DNA of 53,218 nt, from contig DATAWG010000113.1 in the NCBI GenBank assembly GCA_036267355.1, positions 1 to 53,218 on the forward strand, given 5' to 3'. Made by a program: the position numbers and the translations under genes. This DNA is from Pirellulales bacterium. GTDB lineage: Bacteria; Planctomycetota; Planctomycetia; Pirellulales; DATAWG01. Below the pieces are notes generated by a model. The model did no database searches. It was not told the origin of the DNA and worked only from the letters and a program-made list of their open reading frames with translations. How positions within the stretch are numbered: the stretch's first letter is position 1; the number at the start of each line of letters is the position of its first letter. Positions 33,213-42,051 of the stretch are shown here, piece by piece.

Positions 33213-33556
33213 AAAGAGCCTCCCGATCAAGAGAAAGAAGCTGTGTTGGGCATTCGAGCAGTGCATCTCGCGTGCCGTTTGTTCGACTGCGAAGTTTTGT
33301 CGCGTTTTGCCCTTGGTTACTGCTTGACCGGCCGGCGTTACCTCTCGACTTGCCTAATTGGTCAAGTTCTATTTGCTCGCCACGGTTGGCGACTCTCCAC
33401 ACTGGTCGCCCGCCTTGCGTTCACCGCTCAACAACGGTTCGCGGAATCCGATTCGCCCCGCTCCGTTGCAACCGCCCCGGCTGGGCCGTACCATAGCGCG
33501 GAGCTCGGCGGATCGGCCGAAAACGCAAAACACGCGCATTATTGGGAGAGACCGTC
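33213..33556. other. Non-coding stretch
   Basis: I see no gene or repeat of note here. It holds the divergent upstream regions of the DUF3309 gene and of the secreted protein, including a GGGAGAG ribosome-binding site just before 33557. Confidence 0.5.
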
Positions 33557-34372
33557 ATGACCAAGTTCCTCGCATCCGTGGCCTTGCTGGCCGTGCTTCT
33601 CGGCGGAATCGCAAGGGCCGACGAGCCGGCCGCGAAGCCGACCGACCCATCGCGTGGCAAGTCGACTGCCGAGGCAAGCTCTGATGCGAGCTCCGATCCA
33701 GCCGCCATCCTGGATACTGCGATCAAGGCCCAAGGCGGCGAAGAGAAACTCGCGAAGGTCGTCGGCCTGTATTTCAAGATGAAGGGCACGTCCTACGATG
33801 GCGACGCCAAAGCGCCCTTCGCCTACGAAATGTACATCGCGCCCGACAAGATCCGCACTGTGTCGCTCGATGAGGATGGCCAAGTGTCCGATATCGAGGT
33901 CGTCAATGGCAAGCAAGGCTGGGACAAAGACGATGAAGACGAGGCCAGCGGTCTGAGCGCCCAGTCGATCGCTGCCGAGCACGACGTGATCTATGAAAAC
34001 TTCGCGACAATGCTCGTGCCTTTGAAGGCGAAAGTCTATCGCCTGACGTCGATCCCCGACACGGAGGTGGCGGGCCACACGGCCGTCGGCATCCTCGTGC
34101 GCCGCGACAAACACCCCGATCTGAAAATGTATTTCGATAAAGACACCCACTTGCTGGCCAAGCTGCAATGCAAGATCAAAGATGCCGACGAAGACACGGC
34201 AACCGAACACGATCAGGAAATCATCTATTCCGACTATCGCGAAGTTCAAGGCACGAAGCAGCCGTTCAAATTCGAACAGCTTTGGGACGGCACGAAAGTG
34301 GCCGACTGCGTGATCCTGGCGCAAAAACTGTTCGAAAAGCAGCTCGACGCGAAGTTGTTTCAAAAGCCTTGA
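33557..34372 (+). CDS. Secreted protein of unknown function (LolA-like size)
   Basis: The 271-residue product starts with a clear signal peptide (MTKFLASVALLAVLLGGIARA). A low-complexity acidic and serine/alanine linker follows, then a beta-rich domain with GLYFKMKGTSYDG, FAYEMYIAPDKIRTV and KMYFDKDTHLLAKLQ. These alternating strands resemble outer-membrane lipoprotein carrier-like (LolA/LolB fold) proteins used as generic periplasmic sensors or carriers in planctomycetes. ATG at 33557 has GGGAGAG upstream. I do not recognise a specific family. Confidence 0.7.
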   Translation: MTKFLASVALLAVLLGGIARADEPAAKPTDPSRGKSTAEASSDASSDPAAILDTAIKAQGGEEKLAKVVGLYFKMKGTSYDGDAKAPFAYEMYIAPDKIRTVSLDEDGQVSDIEVVNGKQGWDKDDEDEASGLSAQSIAAEHDVIYENFATMLVPLKAKVYRLTSIPDTEVAGHTAVGILVRRDKHPDLKMYFDKDTHLLAKLQCKIKDADEDTATEHDQEIIYSDYREVQGTKQPFKFEQLWDGTKVADCVILAQKLFEKQLDAKLFQKP

Positions 34373-34426
34373 GCGGGCGTAGGATTGGTTGACGAATCGG
34401 CAAGGCGAATGCGTGGTGGCTGTTCC

Positions 34427-34512
34427 CCTCGCTGACGCTGCGGCTAGAGTGGACTGTGCCCGCACAAAATGGCCTGGACGACAAGAACACACTAGCCCGA
34501 AGCGTTAGCGAG
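34427..34512. repeat. Inverted pair of the CCCGAAGCGTTAGCGAGGG repeat
   Basis: CCCTCGCTGACGCTGCGGCTAG (34427-34448) faces CTAGCCCGAAGCGTTAGCGAGG (from 34492). It fills most of the gap between the secreted protein and the alcohol dehydrogenase gene. Confidence 0.8.
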
Positions 34513-34610
34513 GACGGCGGACCAAATCGCTCCGCCAGTTGATTCAGCAGTCATCCTAATCGGTTTTGCGACCGCTCACCTCCGTTTTCGCAACCGCAAG
34601 AGGGCCGCGC

Positions 34611-35597
34611 ATGAAAGCCATGCTGCTCGAACAGCCGCGGCAACCGTTGCGGTTTGCCGACGTTGCGACGCCCACCAGTTCGCCGGGCAAGCTGCTCATC
34701 CGTGTCCGCGCCTGCGGCGTTTGCCGCACCGATTTGCACGTCGTCGACGGCGAACTGACGCAGCCGAAGTTCCCGCTCGTTCCGGGTCATGAGGTGGTCG
34801 GCATTGTCGAAGCAATTGGCGATGGCGTGCAAGGGTTTTCGGTTGGGGCGCGAGTCGGGGTGCCCTGGCTCGGATGGACCTGTGGCCAATGCCCCTATTG
34901 CCGCGCCGGAAAAGAAAATCTTTGCGACAATGCACGCTTTACTGGCTATCAATTGGATGGGGGCTACGCCGACTACGTTCTGTCCGATGCCCGCTATTGC
35001 TTCCCGATTCCCGAGCGATTTAGCGATGTCGAAGCAGCGCCGCTATTGTGCGCCGGCCTGATCGGTTATCGCTCGCTACGGCTGGCTGGCGACGGACGCA
35101 AGCTTGGCTTTTATGGCTTCGGGGCGGCTGGCCACATCGTCGCGCAAGTGGCCGCATTTCAGAAGCGCGAAGTGTATGCCTTCGTGCGCCCGGGCGACCG
35201 TGCAGGCGAGAATTTTGCCCGGCAACTCGGCGCTGTTTGGGCCGGCCCATCGGATCAATTGCCGCCGGTGGAGCTCGATGCGGCGATTATTTTCGCCCCA
35301 GTCGGACCGCTGGTTCCAACCGCATTGCGCGCTGTGCGTAAAGGGGGCATCGTGGTCTGCGCGGGCATCCACATGAGCGACATTCCCTCGTTTCCCTACG
35401 AGATTCTTTGGGGAGAACGGATGGTCCGCTCCGTCGCCAATCTGACGCGCCAAGACGGCGTCGAATTCATGAAAATCGCCGGCGAAATTCCGCTCCGAAT
35501 CGAAACCCAGCCTTTTCCGCTCTCAAGCGCCAACGAAGCCCTCGCCGCGCTTCGCGCAGGGAAAGTCCACGGAGCCGCCGTGCTCGTCGTGGAGTAA
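34611..35597 (+). CDS. Zinc-dependent alcohol dehydrogenase (medium-chain family)
   Basis: The 328-residue enzyme would oxidise alcohols or reduce aldehydes with NAD(P). The N-terminal GroES-like domain has the catalytic zinc region ACGVCRTD (C35), PGHE (H60, E61), and structural zinc cysteines C91, C94, C97 and C105 (CGQCPYCRAGKENLC). The Rossmann motif GFGAAGH is slightly off the usual GxGxxG. ATG at 34611 has AGAGGG eight bases upstream. Substrate is unknown. No partner genes are adjacent. Confidence 0.9.
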   Translation: MKAMLLEQPRQPLRFADVATPTSSPGKLLIRVRACGVCRTDLHVVDGELTQPKFPLVPGHEVVGIVEAIGDGVQGFSVGARVGVPWLGWTCGQCPYCRAGKENLCDNARFTGYQLDGGYADYVLSDARYCFPIPERFSDVEAAPLLCAGLIGYRSLRLAGDGRKLGFYGFGAAGHIVAQVAAFQKREVYAFVRPGDRAGENFARQLGAVWAGPSDQLPPVELDAAIIFAPVGPLVPTALRAVRKGGIVVCAGIHMSDIPSFPYEILWGERMVRSVANLTRQDGVEFMKIAGEIPLRIETQPFPLSSANEALAALRAGKVHGAAVLVVE

Positions 35598-35637
35598 GCG
35601 TATCGCTCGACAATCGCACGCGGCATATAAATGGAAC

Positions 35638-36249
35638 ATGATGAGCACACTTGCCAGGCTTTCCGTTCCCGAATACGAGAGGATCGTCGCCACCGGCGTT
35701 TTCGACGGGAAGAACAAGCGCCGGATCGAACTGATTTGGGGAGAATTGCGCCTGATGAACCCAATCGGTTCGGAGCACGCGATGGCCGTCGATTAGCTGA
35801 ACGCCTGGAGCTTCGCCGCGACGCCTCGAGCGTCGGTTTGGATTCGAGTTCAGAATCCGGTCGCATTCCTCGACCAAGATAGCGAACCGGAGCCCGACAT
35901 CGTTTGGGCAGCCGCGCAGGATTATGGCCCGCACCATCCGACGGCCGACGAAGTTCTCTTGCTGATCGAAGTGGCAGAAGGCAGTCTCGACTTCGACCGC
36001 GGCGAAAAGGCCCAGCTCTATGCTGCCGCTCGCATACTCGACTACTGGATCGTGAATCTCGTCGACCGCACGGTCGAAGTGCATCGCGATCCGCGCGATG
36101 GCCGTTATTTTAGCATCCAATCATTCGGCCCGGGAGCCACGGTTGCGCCGATCGCCGTGCCAGAATCACAATTGGACGTGACGGCGCTATTCGCAGGTCC
36201 GAGTCGATTGCCGCCGAATCGATTGCCGCCGGATCAGACAGCGGTGTAG
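35638..36249 (+). pseudogene. Uma2-family endonuclease-like gene with an in-frame stop
   Basis: Reading from ATG at 35638 gives the usual Uma2 start (LSVPEYERIV, GVFDG, RIELIWGELRLMNPIG). A TAG at 35794-35796 then falls where the family reads HxxxVDxLN. The same frame continues to 36249 with PEPDIVW, LLIEVAEGSLDFDRGEKAQLYA and YWIVNL, so all later nuclease-fold motifs persist. A single base change explains it (for example TGG to TAG). Uma2 genes are multi-copy in planctomycetes and cyanobacteria. Confidence 0.85.
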
Positions 36250-36264
36250 ATCGGCTTCAGCTCT

Positions 36265-38592
36265 TCAGTTTGACGCCACATTTGTTGCCGCGGGAATTTC
36301 GGCTCTTGGCGTGCCGATCAAACCAGACACCTGCGGGAAGCGCGCGAGCCATCCGGCGGTGCAAGCGATGAAATTGGTCGGGGCGGGGGCGGTTTCCGGA
36401 TATTGCAGTCGGTTGGTCGCCGGATTGTAAACAAAAAGCTGATAGCCGCGGGCTTCGAGCCATGCGGCGACGGTGCCGGAGCCAATGTTGCGCTCGATCA
36501 TCAGTAGCGGCTCGCTCCGGTCGAGCGTGGCTTCGAGGCCTTGCAGCACGTCGAGTTCCAAACCTTCGACGTCGATCTTGATCACGACCGGGCGGAATCG
36601 CAGGTCGTCGCCGCGGCAGATTTCAATCGGCACTTCCGTGATATTAAATGGGCGCCCCAATTCGCGCTCGATCGATGGCCGACTGCGCTCCAACAGTTGC
36701 CGATCGGCAGTGGCCCAAGGGGTATGCGGCGTCGGTCCGACCGTGGGCACGTAGAGCGTCGTGCGCCGATTCGTGCTGCCCAGGCCGTGCATGCGGTAGC
36801 GGAATGTGCGGCCCAACAGCCGACGAGTAAACCTCAGATCGGACTCCAGCAGGCGATTCGGCTCGAACGACAAGATATCGAGCGAGCGATTGAACATGCG
36901 CAACGACCGGGCCGATTGCCCGGAGTTGGCCCCTACGTCGAGAAACAATCCGCGGGTTCCCTCGAGCGCTGCGAAGATGTGGAAATCGGGCTCGTGCGGG
37001 ATTCGCAGGCGAAAGGTGAGCTGGCCGTAGGCCCGGCGGGCAAGTGCGTACAAACCGGGCTGGCGGCGCAGCAGCGATTGGATCAATGAACGCGCCCCGA
37101 GCAGCAGCGGCGATGATCGGACGGCGCGACGATCGCGCGGCGTTGGCTCGGCAACCTCTTTCACCGGATCCAATTTCGCCGTCATCGACATCTGGCCCCG
37201 GGACTCGGAGCCCGCCGCGCTAGCAAGGGATTCACGTTGCGTCGAAATCTGCCGTTTGCCCGCCGCGACCGGCGCCAGTCCGCTCGCCAAGCCGGCCAAA
37301 AGGAAAACGATCGAGTTGTCGATCGACGTGTAGCTCACTTCGTGAAACATCATCTGCGTGCAATACGTCGCCAATGCGGCGAGCAGCAGAATGCCGTGCG
37401 CCCGGACCCACGGCGGCAGGCCATCGCGCGCGAGCCGCCAGCCGAGCCGAATCCAGCAAGCGAGCACAGCGAGAAACAAGCTCAATCCGATGAGGCCGGT
37501 TTCGGTCAGCAGGCTGAGGTAGGTGTTGTGATGGACGTAGTCGCGAATCTCTTCGAGCTTCAGCGGCGTGCGGCGGTCGCTCAGGTAGGGAAGTTTTTCG
37601 TCGTAAAAGTGGCCGAAGCCGCAGCCCCAGATCGGGCGATCCCAAAACATTTGCCACGAAACGTAGGCAAACGATTCTCGCATCGTGGCCGAGTCGGCCG
37701 CCTCCGTGGCGCTTCCCTCGCGCTGCAAATCGGTGAGCTTGTCGAGATTCATCACGGCGGCGAGGAGCATGATCGCTGCCAAGCCGCCGACGATCGCCGT
37801 TCGCCACACGCCGCGGAGCGTCAACCACAGGAACACGAAGATTGCCAGCGATGTGCCGATCCAAATGCTCCGCGTGTAACTGAAATAGATCGCCGTCAGT
37901 TGCAGCGGCACGACGGCGAACCAAAACAATTGCCCGATCCGATTCCAACGATAGCGCCAAACGAAACCGGCCAGCATGGTGATGCCCAGGCAAAGGCCGT
38001 AGCTGACCGCTTGGACCATCGGCCCGCGGGCCCGGCCGTAGTGCAAGCCGACAGTGGGATCCGCGATGTAACGCGGGAAAACGAAGGCCCATTGATGGGC
38101 GGCTTCGAGCAATCCAGTCGCGGCGAGATAAAGCCCAAAAAAGGCGAGCATCCCATGGGCCGTGCCGATCTGGCGAGCCCCGAGCCGCGATTGCCGGACG
38201 ACCCAATAGATGAGTGCGGGAAACCAATAGCCGACCATTAGTCGCCACAGCGGCGACACCTCGGTGGGCGGCAAATCTCGCCATCGATGCGTGAAGCAAC
38301 TCACCGTGAGCACGGTCAGAAAGATCAACAGGAGCTTATCCGCGAAGGCCAGCGGTTTTGGATCGGTGCGGCCAAGGGCGCGCTGGGCGACATAAACGCC
38401 CGCCAGCAACACGATGACCAGCCGATCGATCGTCAGTGGCAATGGTCCGATGCTCGACTGCCAAAATGGATAGCCCAAGCAGCAGGTGGCGAGGCAAAAA
38501 CCGAGGCAGCCAGCCACGAGCGAACCCCGCAGCGCGAAGTACACCAGCCATACGGAGATGGCCGCGGCGGCGATGAGCTCGAGCAATTCCAT
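36265..38592 (-). CDS. O-antigen ligase-like membrane protein fused to FkbM methyltransferase
   Basis: Residues 1-430 form a polytopic membrane protein of the O-antigen ligase/polymerase (Wzy_C) type, with HHNTYLSLLTETGLIGL near 350. Residues about 540-740 form a FkbM SAM-dependent methyltransferase, with FLDVGANSGQS at about 549 and VVIKIDVEGLELDVLQGL. The linker holds ESLASAAGSE, encoded by a degenerate copy of the dispersed CCCGAAGCG repeat (37211-37235). No stop separates the two parts, so a fusion protein is predicted. An internal ATG just after the repeat (MSMTAK) could also start a separate methyltransferase. The likely role is polymer ligation or polymerisation plus sugar methylation in exopolysaccharide assembly. 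Confidence 0.8.
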   Translation of the reverse strand: MELLELIAAAAISVWLVYFALRGSLVAGCLGFCLATCCLGYPFWQSSIGPLPLTIDRLVIVLLAGVYVAQRALGRTDPKPLAFADKLLLIFLTVLTVSCFTHRWRDLPPTEVSPLWRLMVGYWFPALIYWVVRQSRLGARQIGTAHGMLAFFGLYLAATGLLEAAHQWAFVFPRYIADPTVGLHYGRARGPMVQAVSYGLCLGITMLAGFVWRYRWNRIGQLFWFAVVPLQLTAIYFSYTRSIWIGTSLAIFVFLWLTLRGVWRTAIVGGLAAIMLLAAVMNLDKLTDLQREGSATEAADSATMRESFAYVSWQMFWDRPIWGCGFGHFYDEKLPYLSDRRTPLKLEEIRDYVHHNTYLSLLTETGLIGLSLFLAVLACWIRLGWRLARDGLPPWVRAHGILLLAALATYCTQMMFHEVSYTSIDNSIVFLLAGLASGLAPVAAGKRQISTQRESLASAAGSESRGQMSMTAKLDPVKEVAEPTPRDRRAVRSSPLLLGARSLIQSLLRRQPGLYALARRAYGQLTFRLRIPHEPDFHIFAALEGTRGLFLDVGANSGQSARSLRMFNRSLDILSFEPNRLLESDLRFTRRLLGRTFRYRMHGLGSTNRRTTLYVPTVGPTPHTPWATADRQLLERSRPSIERELGRPFNITEVPIEICRGDDLRFRPVVIKIDVEGLELDVLQGLEATLDRSEPLLMIERNIGSGTVAAWLEARGYQLFVYNPATNRLQYPETAPAPTNFIACTAGWLARFPQVSGLIGTPRAEIPAATNVASN

Positions 38593-38707
38593 CGTGGTAT
38601 CGGCCGTGGGATTAAGCTAGTCCGCGCGCTTGATTTGGTGCCGGAACACTGGCGGAACCAGTGGCACACCTTGGGCTTGGCCGTTCTCACCCGGCCAGGT
38701 TCGCGGT

Positions 38708-40321
38708 TTAGTGCGTCTCTTGCGACGATTGCAATTTGGTCAACGCTTGCCGGAACGATAGGCCATTCGTTTCGACATCGCCGTGTAGCTCGACACCGCT
38801 ATCGGCCGAGCCGCCATTGGTCGCGGGCTGGACGAGCTTTGCGCCGTTGCTAGACGCCTTGCTCTGCGGTGGAAAGCTGCCGGGCAACTGAGTTTCGCCA
38901 ACGGATCGAGCCTCTTCGGCATCGATCGGGGGATGACCGTTTTGCTTGATTTCATGGACCAGCGGATCCGCCGAGCGCGGCGCTAGCGGCGGGACGGTCA
39001 GGAACAGTAGTCCCAAGCCGATAATCAATCCGCCGACTGCACCACCTGCGGCAATCACGCTGCGGCTCGGGCCGATCGGATAGGCGCCGGTGTCGGGCGT
39101 GTCGATGCGGCTGAGCAAACTAGCCGTGTGAGCCGCGGCTTGGCTGGCCCGCGCCTCGGCCAACTGTCCTTCGGCGGTTTTGAGCGTATCGGTGCGAAGG
39201 TGAACTTCGGCGGCGGCATTCGCATAGTCGGCACGGATGTCGGCAAGATGATCGAGCCGCTTGCGCGCGTCGGCGATCTGCGATTCCAGCGCGGTCTCGC
39301 GCTGCGTGGCCAGACTCAACTCCACCTCGATCCCCTGCGTGGCGCCTTCCAACTCATCATGAAGTTGTTCGCCGATTGCCGTTTCGGCCGCTTTGGCGTT
39401 GACCACCAGCGGATGCGTGTCCGACATCGACCCGACGAGTTGCGATGTATGCAATTCGGCATCGACCAGCCCATCCTTCAAGCGCTTGAGTTCGGGCTGC
39501 GAATCGAGCAGTCGCGAAGGCGTTGCCGCCAAGGCGTGCGGATCGTGTCTCGCGGCCTCCAGTAGCTTGAGCAGCGATTGATTCGATTCCACCGCAATTC
39601 GTGCCGCGCGCAATTCAACTTCCATTTCGGTGATCGAATGGCGGAGCGGGCTGTCGCCGGTGGGTGTGTCGAGCATCGTTCGCAGTTCACCAAGATCACT
39701 GCCGGCTTTCGCATCCATTCGGGCGAGCTTGATCGTGGCGGCTTCGAGATCGTTCTGTGAGATCGCGACGGTTTTGTCGAGTTCTTCGACGAGGCTGTGT
39801 GCTTTGGCGTCGCGCAGGTCCTCGAATCGCTTCTTGAGCTGGTCGCACAATGCAGAAGCTAAGGCGACGGCCCGTTTGCGATCCGTGCTTTGAACTTGGA
39901 GGTAGAACACCTCGGTCTTGCCAAACTCGGCCCCTTTCGGCGGACTGAGCTTCATCGAACCCACGAGACCGGCGACTTCTTCCTCGGACGGCCAAGGGGC
40001 TTGGTTCTTCCTGCCGGCGGGCGGACCGACGATCGAAAGCGCTGTTGACACGACCGAGTGGCTCTTGGCCAATTCGACGATCGTTTCCTGCACGGTTTTC
40101 ATGTCTTCCGCGACATGGAAGCGCCCGAGATGATCGCCGCCGATCGCCTCGTCGCGGACCATCAAGGCTTGCGATGCTTCCCAAACCGCCGGCCGAATCT
40201 TGGCGTATGCCACTGCCACGGCGGCCACAAGCACCGCCGGCACGATCCAGCGAAGCGGATACTGAAGCAACAGCTTGACCACATCGCGCGGCGACGGACC
40301 GGGTGAATGAATCGGTGGCAT
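38708..40321 (-). CDS. Wzz/GumC-like polysaccharide chain-length or co-polymerase protein
   Basis: The 537-residue protein has an N-terminal membrane helix (WIVPAVLVAAVAVAYA), a long periplasmic coiled-coil region (about 170-410) and a second helix (AAGGAVGGLIIGLGLLFLTV, about 440-460). A short disordered cytoplasmic tail follows. This is the layout of chain-length determinant proteins. The tyrosine-kinase domain found in BY-kinases is absent. ATG at 40321 is preferred over upstream codons, giving MPPIHSPGPSPRD. It lies upstream of the ligase/FkbM fusion on the same strand, separated by 115 bases. Confidence 0.85.
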   Translation of the reverse strand: MPPIHSPGPSPRDVVKLLLQYPLRWIVPAVLVAAVAVAYAKIRPAVWEASQALMVRDEAIGGDHLGRFHVAEDMKTVQETIVELAKSHSVVSTALSIVGPPAGRKNQAPWPSEEEVAGLVGSMKLSPPKGAEFGKTEVFYLQVQSTDRKRAVALASALCDQLKKRFEDLRDAKAHSLVEELDKTVAISQNDLEAATIKLARMDAKAGSDLGELRTMLDTPTGDSPLRHSITEMEVELRAARIAVESNQSLLKLLEAARHDPHALAATPSRLLDSQPELKRLKDGLVDAELHTSQLVGSMSDTHPLVVNAKAAETAIGEQLHDELEGATQGIEVELSLATQRETALESQIADARKRLDHLADIRADYANAAAEVHLRTDTLKTAEGQLAEARASQAAAHTASLLSRIDTPDTGAYPIGPSRSVIAAGGAVGGLIIGLGLLFLTVPPLAPRSADPLVHEIKQNGHPPIDAEEARSVGETQLPGSFPPQSKASSNGAKLVQPATNGGSADSGVELHGDVETNGLSFRQALTKLQSSQETH

Positions 40322-40778
40322 GGTTGAGAGCCCTCGTGGAAAATCCGGGAATATTTGATAAGCGCAGCGACCGCATGTGCCCGACCCAAGCACGCGCACC
40401 CGATCAGTCAAAACCTACCGGACGATTTGCGTGCCGGAGCGAAGATCGCACGATTTGCAAAGCAAATGCCGCCGCCGCCAAACGCTCGGCATCCAAACGG
40501 CACGGTTCGACCCAACCTGCGGCTGGCGACGAACTTCGCCCGCCGCGGCCGTTCGGCGCGAAATCGAGGGGCGCACCGGAGACACGCCGCCGCATGTTGC
40601 GAAAAAGCAACATCGCGTTGCGGCGCGCCCACGTCGATTCCATTCCCGGCCGCTTGGGTGAATTTGCTTTCGCCCGGTCTGTGAGGGAGAGTTGTCATGG
40701 AGAGTCGTATTTCCATGCGGATCGCCGTGCGCAAGCAGCGCGGTGCCGCTCGCCGTGCATCGTCAAACGAGCAACCCG
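40322..40778. other. Divergent intergenic region of the exopolysaccharide locus
   Basis: No gene is convincing here. It must hold the promoters of the Wzz-like gene (minus) and the acyltransferase pair (plus). A GAGGGAGAG precedes an ATG at 40697, but that frame is arginine-rich and not protein-like, so I do not call it. Confidence 0.45.
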
Positions 40779-42044
40779 ATGAAACTGCCGACAACACAAT
40801 CGGCGACTCACGCGCTAGATCAGGCCGCGGATATGCCGCCGCCAGCGCGCGGCGCCGGCGGGGCCGATCTGCCGGCGCGGGTGGTGCGGCTATCGAGCCT
40901 GGCCGAAGTGCAGCCGTGCATCAGCCAATGGAACGCGATGGCGCGCGTGGTGCCTTTCCGCCGCTGGGAGTGGCTCGAAAGTTGGTGGCGGCACTATGGT
41001 GAATCCGGCCAGGCACGCACGTCGCGGGAGCTTTTCGTGTTGGCCGTGTTCGATGCCCAGCGAACGTTGCTTGGCCTGGCCCCCTGGTACATCGAGCGAT
41101 CCGCTTCGCAGGGTCGGGTCTTGCGGTTCTTGGGGACCGGCGAAGTTTGTTCCGAATATCTGAGTCTGCTTTGTGTCGACGGCAAGGAAGAAATCGTCGC
41201 CCGCGGTCTGGCTAATTGGCTGGCCGCCAGCACACGAGCAGAGCAGCACGACGATCATGGCCAGCCGTCGGCGGAGCGTTGGGATGTGCTTAAGCTTTCG
41301 GGCGTTGCCGCCGACGATTTGGCCGTTGAGCGACTCTTGGTTCAGTTGGCGAGGCAAGGCAGCGCGGTGCATCGGCGACCGGGAATGAGTTGCTGGCGAA
41401 TCGAGTTGCCTTCTAGCTGGGAAGAATATTTGTCGCTGATGTCGAAATCGCACCGCAAGCAGTTGCGGCGATTGGACCGCGACTTCTTCCGCAGCGGCCG
41501 CGCGCGAATGCATTGGGTTCATGGCCCCGACCAACTCGAACAAGCGCTAGCGGTGTTGGTTCGGCTGCATCAGAGCCGATGGAACGGGCGCGGTTGGCCT
41601 GGGTGTTTTGCCTCCGAGCGGTTTCTGAAATTTCATCGCGAGGTGGCTTGGCGGATGCTGGCGTTCGACGCGCTGCTCATGAGTTGGCTGGAGATCGACG
41701 GCCGGGCTGTGGCGGCCGAATACCATCTGGCCGGCAACGGAATTGTTTATGCGTATCAATCGGGCATTGCCCCGGGGGCGCTTGGGTTTCAGCCGGGGCA
41801 TTTGTCGCACCTGGCGACGATTCGCCGGGCAATCGAGCGCGGCGACCGCGAATTCGATTTTCTTCGGGGGGACGAACCGTACAAATCGCATTGGCGTGCG
41901 GCTCCGCGGGGGATGCTCGAAGTGCGCATCGTTCCGCCGCGGATCGGACCTCGGATTCGGCAAGGAATCTGGGCGGCTGGCCACACGGTGATCAACCAGC
42001 TTCGCTCCGGCTGGCAACGAACCAAGCACTTGATTCAGGAGTAG
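40779..42044 (+). CDS. BioF2/CelD-type GNAT acyltransferase (first of a tandem pair)
   Basis: The 421-residue protein belongs to the double-GNAT family annotated as acetyltransferase involved in cellulose biosynthesis (CelD/BcsL). Conserved stretches are PFRRWEWLESWWRHYG, RVLRFLGTGEVCSEY, SKSHRKQLRRLDRD and the C-terminal FDFLRGDEPYKSHW. Such genes are frequent in exopolysaccharide loci, where they may acylate sugars or lipid-linked intermediates. ATG at 40779 is used; an upstream TTG (40692) is possible. A paralogue follows seven bases later, so the two are co-transcribed. Confidence 0.82.
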   Translation: MKLPTTQSATHALDQAADMPPPARGAGGADLPARVVRLSSLAEVQPCISQWNAMARVVPFRRWEWLESWWRHYGESGQARTSRELFVLAVFDAQRTLLGLAPWYIERSASQGRVLRFLGTGEVCSEYLSLLCVDGKEEIVARGLANWLAASTRAEQHDDHGQPSAERWDVLKLSGVAADDLAVERLLVQLARQGSAVHRRPGMSCWRIELPSSWEEYLSLMSKSHRKQLRRLDRDFFRSGRARMHWVHGPDQLEQALAVLVRLHQSRWNGRGWPGCFASERFLKFHREVAWRMLAFDALLMSWLEIDGRAVAAEYHLAGNGIVYAYQSGIAPGALGFQPGHLSHLATIRRAIERGDREFDFLRGDEPYKSHWRAAPRGMLEVRIVPPRIGPRIRQGIWAAGHTVINQLRSGWQRTKHLIQE

Positions 42045-42051
42045 ACGCGCC

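Noticed and set aside
37237-38241. Plus-strand 334-codon open frame
   Set aside because: It is antisense to the O-antigen-ligase part and has shadow composition.
40697-41002. Plus-strand frame with a good GAGGGAGAG ribosome-binding site
   Set aside because: The product is arginine/alanine-rich without motifs and overlaps the acyltransferase gene in another frame.
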